Origin: a bacterium
GTDB taxonomy: Bacteria; Actinomycetota; Acidimicrobiia; Acidimicrobiales; Ilumatobacteraceae
Direction: 5' to 3'
DNA length: 5,072 bases
Assembly: GCA_029978815.1 (NCBI GenBank)
Contig: JAPOIQ010000121.1
Coordinates: forward strand, 1-5,072
Shown piece by piece: positions 1 to 4,996 of this stretch. The notes beneath the pieces are model-generated. The model worked only from the letters and a program-made list of their open reading frames with translations, did no database searches and was not told where the DNA came from. The first letter of the stretch is position 1, and every line of letters starts with the position of its first letter. Position numbers and translations under genes: made by a program.

Positions 1-2
1 CA

Positions 3-407
3 CCTGAGTGGCGTCTGGCCGATATTCCTGCGGCAAATGGTCACGGAAATGCGAGGAGTGTTGCTCAGGTACAAAGTCTGATTTCGACAATGGGCAAAAT
101 AGGCGGCACTCGAGTGATGTCGTCTGATGCCGTCGAAGAAATTTTCCGGGTGCAGGCCGACGGTTTTGACCTCGTGTTACAAATCCCGGTGAAGTTTGGC
201 CTTGGGTACGGACTTCCAAACGAGACAGCGGCCTATCTCCCTGACCGTCGCATTTGTTTTTGGTGCGGATATGGCGGGTCAATCGTGGTGAATGACCTGG
301 ATAACGAAATGACGGTTGCGTATGTCATGAACCGAATGGATGAGGGATTGCTCGCCGACGAGCGAGGACACTCTCTCGTGTCCGCTGCCCTCGCAGCGGT
401 TGCCTAG
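3..407 (+). CDS. Serine hydrolase of the beta-lactamase / EstB-LipP esterase family, C-terminal part (5' truncated by window edge)
   Basis: The reading frame is open from the first bases and gives 134 residues before a TAG stop; the start and the catalytic SxxK and YxN motifs lie outside the window. Visible landmarks are NGHGNARSVA near residues 12-21 of the fragment (the conserved 'HGNARS' helix start of this family), KFGLGYGLP around residues 64-72, and WCGYGGSIVVNDLD around 87-100, followed by AYVMNRM. The W-x-G-x-GG segment lies on the strand that takes the place of the KTG box of class C beta-lactamases. Family members, including actinobacterial LipP/LipE/LipL-like proteins, usually hydrolyse esters (often short or medium acyl chains) rather than beta-lactams; the substrate cannot be read here. 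An internal ATG at 90 would start after the conserved HGN segment and is not the real start. The gene runs convergently into the EamA gene, with stop codons overlapping in CTAG. Family call is firm, substrate unknown. Confidence 0.88.
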   Translation, partial: PEWRLADIPAANGHGNARSVAQVQSLISTMGKIGGTRVMSSDAVEEIFRVQADGFDLVLQIPVKFGLGYGLPNETAAYLPDRRICFWCGYGGSIVVNDLDNEMTVAYVMNRMDEGLLADERGHSLVSAALAAVA

Positions 408-1312
408 CGATCTGGTGCGGTAACCGGGGCTCGGGTAACCAGCGCAACTCCAACAATTGCGGCGAAGAAACCGGCGATAGCAGTTACGTTGAGTTGCTCA
501 TCGAACAAGATTGCGGCCTCGATCGCGGAGAGTGCTGGAACGAGGAAAAACAAGCTCGACACACTTGCTGCTGCTCTGCGCTGAAGTAACCAGAGCATCG
601 TGAGAACAGCTGTGATGGAGAGTACGCCGATCGACCACACGAGTGACCACACGGTGTTGGCAGTCAACGTCAAAGTGGTTTGGCCTGAGAGCCAGGCAGC
701 GAAGGCAAGCAGTACCGCTGAACCCGAATATTGGATTGCTGATCCCCAAAGAAGGGGGGTTGTTGCGCAGCGCTGGCGTTGAATGAGAGTTCCGACCGAC
801 ATGCCAAGTGTCGCAATTGAGACCGCGATTACTGCTCGTATGGGCAGGTTGAGTGTGTTGTCGGTGAGCCGTTCGATGACGACAAGAACAACGCCGCTAA
901 AGCCGAGTATCACCCCAAACCATTGGCGAGGGCTCAACCTTTCGCCGAGCAGAGCTCCACCCGCTACTGCGGTGATGACCGGATGTAGTCCTCCGACGAG
1001 CGCTCCAACACCAGAGGGCAAGCCGAGGTCGATCGCGATGAAGACGCCTCCGAGATATGTCGCGTGAATTCCAAAACCAACGACGATGGACCACTTTGAT
1101 TGGCTGAGCGAAGGACGCGGTGCACCTGACACTGATGCGATTGCGCCCAGTACGAGAGCCGCAATGAAGAGCCGAGCGGCGAGAAATGAGAGCGGGTCGG
1201 CATCATCAGTGGCATACCGGGCAACGATGAAACCGGTGCTCCAGAGGAATACGAACAGCCAGGGAGCGATCGACGCGAATCTCTGTTGGGCCCCGATCCG
1301 TTCCTTTGTCAC
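404..1312 (-). CDS. EamA/DMT-family permease (10-TM drug/metabolite exporter fold)
   Basis: The product has 302 residues, the normal size for a two-repeat EamA transporter, and about ten hydrophobic segments (roughly 13-32, 41-60, 73-95, 98-120, 128-146, 157-177, 187-208, 221-242, 249-270, 276-294). Typical EamA features are LWSTGFIVARYA in the first helix, PLSFLAARL in the second, the GALVGGLHPVITA stretch closing with GERLSPRQWFGVILGFSGVVLVV, and the matching second repeat ending SLFFLVPALSAIEAAILFDEQL. Members sit in the inner membrane and usually export amino acids, nucleotides or other small metabolites; the substrate here is unknown. The start is GTG, only 9 bases after the stop of the PPOX gene and with no good Shine-Dalgarno, so translation probably depends on coupling to the gene before it. 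It is the last gene of the minus-strand run, and its TAG stop shares CTAG with the convergent hydrolase gene. Confidence 0.93.
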   Translation of the reverse strand: MTKERIGAQQRFASIAPWLFVFLWSTGFIVARYATDDADPLSFLAARLFIAALVLGAIASVSGAPRPSLSQSKWSIVVGFGIHATYLGGVFIAIDLGLPSGVGALVGGLHPVITAVAGGALLGERLSPRQWFGVILGFSGVVLVVIERLTDNTLNLPIRAVIAVSIATLGMSVGTLIQRQRCATTPLLWGSAIQYSGSAVLLAFAAWLSGQTTLTLTANTVWSLVWSIGVLSITAVLTMLWLLQRRAAASVSSLFFLVPALSAIEAAILFDEQLNVTAIAGFFAAIVGVALVTRAPVTAPDR

Positions 1313-1321
1313 AGGGAGTGT

Positions 1322-1705
1322 CTACTCGTTGGACGCAGGGGATCCCATCATCCACCGCTGTGTAGCAATGTTGATAAAGAGCAACTCGCCGATATCGGCG
1401 TCCGGTTCTGGCCCGGGATGCCACTGATATTTCGAGACAAACAGGCTGAGAACATCAGCTGGTGCCTCTTCATGAAGTGTGGCGACGCCGATTGCTACCG
1501 CATCACCACCATTGTCGCCCTCTGCAGGAAAGCCGATCGAGACCCGACTGTTGTTCCTGATGTTGGCGACCTTGGCGCTGTTCAGCCCTGTTGCAATCCA
1601 GATCGAGTCAGGCTCTTGGGCAACAAACCAGATCGGGACGAGATGCGGAGAGCCATTGCGATTCTGTGTTGCAAGCCACGCATCACGGGCTGAGAGAGTT
1701 GCCAT
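1322..1705 (-). CDS. Small PPOX-fold (pyridoxamine 5'-phosphate oxidase-like) flavin- or F420-binding protein
   Basis: This 127-residue protein matches the split-barrel flavin-binding family. It starts with a short helix then WLATQNRNGSPHLVPIWFV (residues 11-28), the usual 'LAT-x-n-x-dG-x-P-hlvPvWf' opening. IWIATGLNSAKVANIRNNSRVSIGF (35-59) follows, where the S-x-K-x-x-N-I-R-x-N segment normally contacts the cofactor phosphate, then a strand with AVAIGVATLHE (69-79). Relatives bind FMN or the deazaflavin F420, and many actinobacterial members are F420-dependent reductases; which applies here is not visible. The ATG lies 1 base after the TGA of the upstream reductase gene (TGA-G-ATG) with no clear Shine-Dalgarno, indicating translational coupling. 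The same frame is open much further upstream, but that part is antisense-like noise overlapping the reductase gene in another frame, so I place the start here. No catalytic residue can be assigned confidently. Confidence 0.85.
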   Translation of the reverse strand: MATLSARDAWLATQNRNGSPHLVPIWFVAQEPDSIWIATGLNSAKVANIRNNSRVSIGFPAEGDNGGDAVAIGVATLHEEAPADVLSLFVSKYQWHPGPEPDADIGELLFINIATQRWMMGSPASNE

Positions 1706-1706
1706 C

Positions 1707-2645
1707 TCAGAAGGTGATGACGCAACGGCCTCGTGTTCCACCGGCCTCAAGGACTCGGTGTGCCTCAGAGGCTTGGTCAGCAGGGTACGTCGACGCAACT
1801 CGAAGAGTGACCTTCCCATCTTCGGTGAGTGCTCGAAGTTCGTCGAGTTTTTCAAGTTCTGTTGCATACTCACGCACCCAGACTTGATGCAACGTGATTC
1901 CACGTTCAGATGGCCCCTGAAAGCCTCGAACGGTCGCGAAGCCTCCGTTGTCTCGAACTGCTGGTAATACCAGCTCATTCTGAATTGAGCCGTCGGCGAG
2001 TCCGTCAACTCCGTTTGGTACGAGCGCCCGAATTCGTTCTGCAACATCATCGCCGCGGCGCACGATGTCGTGCGCGCCGAGCGTGCGAACAAGCGCTTCA
2101 TCGGCTTCGGATGAGTCAGCGATGACGTGAAGTCCTCGGTGAACACCGAGCTGCACCATGTAACCGCCGAATGCTCCGGCCGCACCGGTGACCGCGAGTG
2201 TTGCGCCAGTTGGCAAGTTGAGCAGGTCGAGAGCGTATTGCGCGGTGAGGCCGTTCATTGGAAGTGTGCTCGCTTCAGCAGCGGACGCTCCTTTCGGCGC
2301 AAGCGCAACGGATCGAGCAGGTAACACGATCGATGCGGAGTAGCCACCATGTGATGCAGTTGGTGCAACGATGCCCATGACTAAGTCACCGACTGCGAGG
2401 TGACTCACTCCTTCGCCTATCTCGCTGACAACCCCAGCGACGTCCATTCCCGGAACATATGGCGGAGGATCTTTCTGTAAGAGTTCAGCACGTCCACCTG
2501 AACGGTGGATTGTGTCGGTCGGGCTTACAGCAGCGGCGCGAACATCAACACGTACCTCGCCCGAGCCAACCGGCCGCTCAGGAATGTCGAACGCCTTCAA
2601 CTTTTCGGGGCCACCGAATTCGTCGACGCCAATCACTTTGACCAT
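1707..2645 (-). CDS. Zinc-independent medium-chain dehydrogenase/reductase, quinone oxidoreductase (QOR)-like
   Basis: The product is 312 residues, typical for the QOR branch of the MDR superfamily. The GroES-like N-terminal domain spans about 28-115 and shows AAAVSPTD (37-44), PPYVPGMDVAGVVSEIG (60-76) and VGDLVMG (85-91). The Rossmann domain starts around 125 with LPMNGLTAQYAL (128-139) and the nucleotide loop AVTGAAGAFGGY (151-162), followed by ADSSEAD; the C-terminus returns to the catalytic domain with EAHRVLEAGGTRGRCVITF. There is a single cysteine (308) and no zinc ligands, consistent with a zinc-free NAD(P)H-dependent reductase of quinones or enones/alkenals. It is cytosolic and its substrate is unknown. 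The ATG has a good GAGGAG Shine-Dalgarno 5 bases upstream. The gene lies 47 bases after the SRPBCC gene and is followed after 1 base by the PPOX gene. Confidence 0.93.
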   Translation of the reverse strand: MVKVIGVDEFGGPEKLKAFDIPERPVGSGEVRVDVRAAAVSPTDTIHRSGGRAELLQKDPPPYVPGMDVAGVVSEIGEGVSHLAVGDLVMGIVAPTASHGGYSASIVLPARSVALAPKGASAAEASTLPMNGLTAQYALDLLNLPTGATLAVTGAAGAFGGYMVQLGVHRGLHVIADSSEADEALVRTLGAHDIVRRGDDVAERIRALVPNGVDGLADGSIQNELVLPAVRDNGGFATVRGFQGPSERGITLHQVWVREYATELEKLDELRALTEDGKVTLRVASTYPADQASEAHRVLEAGGTRGRCVITF

Positions 2646-2650
2646 GGGAA

Positions 2651-2656
2651 CTCCTC
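2651..2656 (-). promoter_or_regulatory. Ribosome binding site of the QOR-like gene
   Basis: GAGGAG on the minus strand sits 5 bases before the ATG at 2645 and fixes that start. It is the only strong Shine-Dalgarno among the four minus-strand genes, so the QOR gene can be initiated independently of upstream translation. Confidence 0.8.
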
Positions 2657-2693
2657 ACCTATTGGTGCGGAGAACGGCATCTCCGCCGTTCAT
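2655..2693 (-). CDS. Possible 12-codon leader ORF between the SRPBCC and QOR genes (MNGGDAVLRTNR)
   Basis: The ATG overlaps the SRPBCC stop codon as TGATG, a classic coupling arrangement, and the small ORF ends with TGA at 2657-2655, directly against the QOR Shine-Dalgarno. It is in frame with the QOR ATG, so only this TGA separates it from a 16-codon extension of QOR. It lies across two interlocking hairpins, so ribosome passage would unfold them. No regulatory codon run (such as repeated Trp, His or Leu) is present. It may be chance; I list it because position, overlap and structure coincide. Confidence 0.25.
   Translation of the reverse strand: MNGGDAVLRTNR
2667..2691 (-). promoter_or_regulatory. 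Two mutually exclusive 7-bp inverted repeats in the SRPBCC-QOR intercistronic gap
   Basis: Written on the + strand, repeat A pairs GCGGAGA (2667-2673) with TCTCCGC (2680-2686) and repeat B pairs GAACGGC (2672-2678) with GCCGTTC (2685-2691). Both stems are perfect, both have 6-base loops, and they share two bases on each side, so the full stems cannot coexist; trimmed versions could form an H-type pseudoknot. In the mRNA, B is the promoter-proximal hairpin and A the distal one. No U-tract follows, so this is not a standard intrinsic terminator. Possible roles are attenuation, control of QOR translation, RNA processing or a DNA operator. The pairing is seen directly; the role is inference. Confidence 0.5.
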
Positions 2694-3241
2694 CAGTGTT
2701 GCCGATGAGCCCATTTCTCCATGCGTCCGAGCGCCATGTTAAACAGTGCGGCGCTTACCGAACCAGTGAGTGAACTCAGGATTCTTGGCAATCGGCGAAC
2801 GGTGACATTCTCGTGCCAATGAATTGTCGAGGTGCCCGGTGTAGGACCGGGGGACACGGTGAGTTGAGCAACCCCGTGAAGAGTTGGCCCAAGTTTATGG
2901 ACGACACAGTGGCCGTAGCCTCCGTCAAACTCGACGGTGATTGCCTGCATTCGGTCTTCAAGGGCGAGCCTTCGGCCCCAACCGGATGCCCCGGGACCTG
3001 ACCAGGCAGTGAAGAGGTCGGGTTGTGTTGAATCAACGTCGACGTGGGTGAGTGGGACCCACTCTCCGTGACCTTTCCAATCAATGAGTGCCTCCCACGC
3101 CTGCTCTGGATCGAGAGCCAGATCTCTATGGACGTCAAAGACGACTCGAGCGCCCTTACCCGATGGTGGGGCGATGTGTTCGGAATCGGTGGTGGTCACA
3201 TGTTGTATAACCCGAAACGCCGCTCCTTCATTCCTCACCAC
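2693..3241 (-). CDS. SRPBCC (START/Bet v1-like) family protein, possible polyketide cyclase/lipid-binding type
   Basis: With the longest start (GTG at 3241) the protein has 182 residues. The fold is suggested by a first strand VVFDVHRDLALDPEQAWEALIDWKGHGEWVPLT (about 33-65; the 'D-W-x-x-h-x-x-W-x-P' helix-grip opening of SRPBCC proteins), central strands including LEDRMQAITVEFDGGYGHCVVHKLGPTLHG, a strand with STIHWHENVTV, and a long C-terminal amphipathic helix ending NMALGRMEKWAHRQH. The fold makes a hydrophobic cavity for lipids, aromatics or polyketides, with catalytic or carrier roles; nothing here fixes the ligand. The start is uncertain: candidates are GTG 3241, GTG 3238 and GTG 3199 (168 residues), none with a good Shine-Dalgarno, and the conserved domain begins after all three. 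It is the first gene of the minus-strand run and is divergent from the SDR gene. The stop TGA overlaps an ATG (TGATG) that opens a 12-codon ORF. Confidence 0.82.
   Translation of the reverse strand: MVRNEGAAFRVIQHVTTTDSEHIAPPSGKGARVVFDVHRDLALDPEQAWEALIDWKGHGEWVPLTHVDVDSTQPDLFTAWSGPGASGWGRRLALEDRMQAITVEFDGGYGHCVVHKLGPTLHGVAQLTVSPGPTPGTSTIHWHENVTVRRLPRILSSLTGSVSAALFNMALGRMEKWAHRQH
3204..3209 (-). promoter_or_regulatory. Possible -10 element TATACA upstream of GTG 3199 (SRPBCC gene)
   Basis: TATACA on the minus strand is the most AT-rich hexamer near the 5' end of this gene and lies 4 bases before the GTG at 3199. No convincing -35 is seen at 16-18 bases. If used, transcription would begin almost at or just inside GTG 3199, which would exclude the 3241 start but fits a leaderless start only poorly. 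Weak evidence. Confidence 0.25.
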
Positions 3242-3263
3242 TTCGTTGATGCGTGTTGGCGAT

Positions 3264-3269
3264 TACGGT
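3264..3269 (+). promoter_or_regulatory. Possible -10 element TACGGT for the SDR gene
   Basis: TACGGT fits the TANNNT pattern of actinobacterial sigma-70-type -10 boxes and would give a 5' leader of about 26 bases containing the GGAGG ribosome binding site. No clear -35 is present at the expected distance. It lies in the short divergent region shared with the SRPBCC gene, where any regulator would be expected to bind. Confidence 0.3.
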
Positions 3270-3291
3270 GAAGTTTCAGCGCATCGTTAAT

Positions 3292-3296
3292 GGAGG
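3292..3296 (+). promoter_or_regulatory. Ribosome binding site GGAGG deciding the SDR start
   Basis: GGAGG lies 5 bases before the ATG at 3302. A second in-frame ATG at 3290 overlaps the GGAGG itself and has no Shine-Dalgarno of its own, so 3302 is chosen. Confidence 0.85.
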
Positions 3297-3301
3297 CAAA
3301 A

Positions 3302-4069
3302 ATGGATGATCGTTTCGATCTCAGTGGAAGGGTTGCACTCGTAACCGGCGGTAGTCGAGGACTTGGACGCGAGATGGTGTTGGCATTCGCAGAGCACGGA
3401 GCAGACGTTGTGATTGCCAGCCGCAAAATCGAAGCCTGCGAGGAACTTGCTACAGAGGTAATCGAACGAACTGGCCGTTGCGCGGTTGCAGCAGCGTTCC
3501 ACGCCGGGCGTTGGGAGCAGGCCGACGAACTTGCCGAACTGGTCTACACAGAATTTGGTCGCTGTGATGTGTTGGTGAACAACGCTGGGATGTCGCCGTT
3601 GTACCCGTCACTTCCAGAGGTGACCGAAGATCTCTTTGACAAAGTCGTAGGTGTCAACTTCAAAGGCCCATTCCGGCTTGCCTCGCTCATTGGTACCCGT
3701 ATGGCCGCCGACGATGGTGGGTCGATCATCAACGTTTCATCAATTGCAGCGGTTGCGCCAACCCCGAATGAGTTGGTGTACGCAGGGGCAAAAGCTGCCC
3801 TCGATGCGATGACTTCTGGAATGGCTCGAGCGTTTGCACCAAAGGTGCGTTGTAATGTCATCATGCCGGGACCTTTCCTCACCGATATTTCCAAGGCGTG
3901 GGATCTAGACGCATTCAATGCGCGAGCAAAAACTGACATCCCATTGCAGCGTGGCGGCGAAGCCCACGAGATTGTCGGCGCTGCTTTGTATCTTGCAAGT
4001 GACGCTTCGAGTTACACGAGCGGCGCAACGATCCGCATCGATGGCGCGATGGCGTACTCCGCGGGCTGA
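3302..4069 (+). CDS. Short-chain dehydrogenase/reductase (classical SDR), 'HAGRW' actinobacterial subfamily
   Basis: The 255-residue product has all classical SDR landmarks: TGGSRGLG cofactor loop (15-22), NNAG (93-96), Asn119 in GVNFKGPF, Ser147 in INVSS, Tyr160 and Lys164 in YAGAK, then IMPGPFLTDI (about 187-196), giving a complete N-S-Y-K tetrad. ASRK (39-42) after the second strand, with Arg instead of an acidic residue, suggests NADP(H). Where most SDRs have an Asp-Val pair that holds the adenine, this protein reads AAFHAGRW (64-71). I associate this with a conserved actinobacterial subgroup often annotated as glucose/ribitol or FabG-like dehydrogenase, but its substrate is not known to me. 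The C-terminus ends with the usual SGATIRIDGAMAYSAG. The gene is divergent from the SRPBCC/QOR/PPOX/EamA run and could share its regulation. Start chosen from the GGAGG 5 bases upstream. Confidence 0.93.
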   Translation: MDDRFDLSGRVALVTGGSRGLGREMVLAFAEHGADVVIASRKIEACEELATEVIERTGRCAVAAAFHAGRWEQADELAELVYTEFGRCDVLVNNAGMSPLYPSLPEVTEDLFDKVVGVNFKGPFRLASLIGTRMAADDGGSIINVSSIAAVAPTPNELVYAGAKAALDAMTSGMARAFAPKVRCNVIMPGPFLTDISKAWDLDAFNARAKTDIPLQRGGEAHEIVGAALYLASDASSYTSGATIRIDGAMAYSAG

Positions 4070-4096
4070 GAACCTCACTTGCCAGAAATAAACTTT

Positions 4097-4124
4097 GCTA
4101 AGGCGTTAGCGATCACAACGATCA
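4097..4124. repeat. Small inverted and direct repeats in the SDR-terC gap
   Basis: GCTAA-ggcg-TTAGC (4097-4110) is a perfect 5-bp stem with a 4-base loop, with no T-run after it, so it is at most a weak terminator of the SDR gene. It abuts a direct repeat CGATCA-caa-CGATCA (4110-4115 and 4119-4124) lying just upstream of the terC -10 box, a suitable place for an operator. Both are short enough to arise by chance. Confidence 0.25.
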
Positions 4125-4138
4125 TTGCGTCGGCGCTC

Positions 4139-4144
4139 TAACCT
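4139..4144 (+). promoter_or_regulatory. -10 element TAACCT placed for leaderless transcription of terC
   Basis: TAACCT matches TANNNT and ends 6 bases before the ATG at 4151, which puts the expected transcription start on the A of the ATG. There is no Shine-Dalgarno upstream of this ATG. Together these fit the leaderless mRNAs that are common in actinobacteria. No clear -35 is visible, which is also usual there. Confidence 0.5.
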
Positions 4145-4150
4145 GCCCTC

Positions 4151-4915
4151 ATGAGTTGGGTAAGTGATCCGTCAGCATGGAGTGCGCTGGTTGCGTTGCT
4201 CGTTCTCGAAATTGTGCTCGGTGTCGACAACGTCATCTTTATTTCGATTCTCGCAGCAAAGCTTCCAGAGGGTCAGCAAGATCAGGCCCGTCGGATTGGT
4301 TTGCTCGCTGCGGGAGGCATCCGCGTGTTGCTGCTGCTCAGTATCGGGTGGATTATCTCACTGAAGGATGAACTGCTCGGGTTCTCATTTCTCGGACGAG
4401 ACTTCAGTTTCTCTGGTAAAGAACTCATCCTTCTCGCTGGCGGAGTCTTCCTGATTTATAAGGCAACGAAAGAAATCCATCACAAACTTGAAGGCGAAAA
4501 TGAAGCCCACGGGTCGAAAGCGGTGCTTACCTTTGGAGCCGTCATCGCCCAGGTAATGCTGCTTGACGTGGTTTTTTCTCTCGACTCCGTCTTTACCGCT
4601 GTCGGAATGACCCAACACGTCCCGGTCATGGTGATTGCGATCGTTGCTGCAGTGTTAGTGATGCTCGCTGCCTCTGGCCCGATATACCAATTAGTCAATC
4701 GCCACCCTTCGGTGAAGATGTTGGCTCTTGCCTTCTTGTTGCTCATTGGGTTCACGCTCGTCGTCGAGGGGTTTGGTGAGCACATCCCGAAGGGCTACAT
4801 CTATGCGGCGATGGCATTCTCTGTATTCGTCGAGACTCTCAACATCGGAACACGTCGAAATGGCAAACAACCGGTGAAGTTGCGCCAACAGCCAGACCCA
4901 GTTGATTCGAAGTAG
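4151..4915 (+). CDS. TerC-family integral membrane protein, YgdQ-like (probable metal-ion handling)
   Basis: The 254-residue product is close in length and in long conserved stretches to E. coli YgdQ, a compact TerC-family protein without the CBS/CorC domains of larger relatives. Hallmarks are LEIVLGVDNVIFIS (19-32) and LLDVVFSLDSV (137-147), whose acidic residues Glu20, Asp26, Asp139 and Asp145 sit inside membrane helices, plus RHPSVKMLALAFLLLIGF (184-201), EGFGEHIPKGYIYAAMAFS and VETLN (228-231). About seven hydrophobic segments are seen (near 8-32, 48-70, 88-104, 125-149, 156-182, 188-207, 215-232) with a polar loop at 105-124 and a short charged C-terminal tail. TerC relatives are linked to tellurite resistance and, more recently, to manganese export and metal loading of secreted proteins; which holds here is inference. 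No other ter genes are nearby. The start has no Shine-Dalgarno and looks leaderless. Confidence 0.93.
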   Translation: MSWVSDPSAWSALVALLVLEIVLGVDNVIFISILAAKLPEGQQDQARRIGLLAAGGIRVLLLLSIGWIISLKDELLGFSFLGRDFSFSGKELILLAGGVFLIYKATKEIHHKLEGENEAHGSKAVLTFGAVIAQVMLLDVVFSLDSVFTAVGMTQHVPVMVIAIVAAVLVMLAASGPIYQLVNRHPSVKMLALAFLLLIGFTLVVEGFGEHIPKGYIYAAMAFSVFVETLNIGTRRNGKQPVKLRQQPDPVDSK

Positions 4916-4918
4916 ATC

Positions 4919-4955
4919 GTGCTCATCGCGAGTAGTCGAGCACATGAACGACTAC
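4919..4955. repeat. Overlapping inverted repeats between terC and purA
   Basis: GTGCTC (4919-4924) pairs with GAGCAC (4938-4943) across a 13-base loop just after the terC stop, and GTAGTCG (4932-4938) pairs perfectly with CGACTAC (4949-4955) across a 10-base loop. The two overlap by one base and interlock. Neither has a T-run, so neither is a standard terminator. The right arm of the second overlaps a candidate purA -10 box, which would suit an operator. Confidence 0.35.
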
Positions 4956-4958
4956 GAT
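4953..4958 (+). promoter_or_regulatory. Candidate purA -10 box TACGAT (second candidate TACGTT at 4964-4969)
   Basis: Both hexamers fit TANNNT and are 11 bases apart, upstream of a well-placed ribosome binding site. No convincing -35 is seen for either. The first would give a 5' leader of roughly 30 bases. It overlaps the right arm of the 7-bp inverted repeat 4932-4955. Confidence 0.35.
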
Positions 4959-4982
4959 CAGGGTACGTTCCGTCCGGGCAGT

Positions 4983-4989
4983 AAAGGAG
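4983..4989 (+). promoter_or_regulatory. Ribosome binding site of purA (AAAGGAG)
   Basis: AAAGGAG lies 7 bases before the ATG at 4997, a standard spacing that supports that start. Confidence 0.85.
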
Positions 4990-4996
4990 CGTTTGC

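Noticed and set aside
412..442. Terminator at the convergent junction (CTGGT/ACCAG ends and two GGTAACC direct repeats)
   Set aside because: The pairing arms are 5 bp with a loop over 20 bases and no T-run, and the segment is coding for the EamA C-terminus.
600..1067. Plus-strand ORFs opposite the EamA permease
   Set aside because: The minus-strand frame encodes an intact 10-TM permease; the opposite frames show no family features.
1706..2185. Long upstream extension of the PPOX reading frame on the minus strand (open to 2185)
   Set aside because: It overlaps the well-supported QOR gene in another frame, has low-complexity unrelated sequence, and the PPOX fold begins properly at the ATG at 1705.
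3290..3301. Alternative SDR start at ATG 3290
   Set aside because: This ATG overlaps the GGAGG that serves ATG 3302 and has no ribosome binding site of its own.
4070..4150. Manganese (yybP-ykoY) riboswitch upstream of terC
   Set aside because: TerC-family genes often have one, but the gap is only about 80 bases, lacks recognisable riboswitch core sequences or a terminator, and the promoter appears to sit next to the ATG.
4385..4785. Antisense ORFs opposite terC
   Set aside because: They are shadows of the strongly conserved TerC frame and contain no recognisable domain or ribosome binding site.
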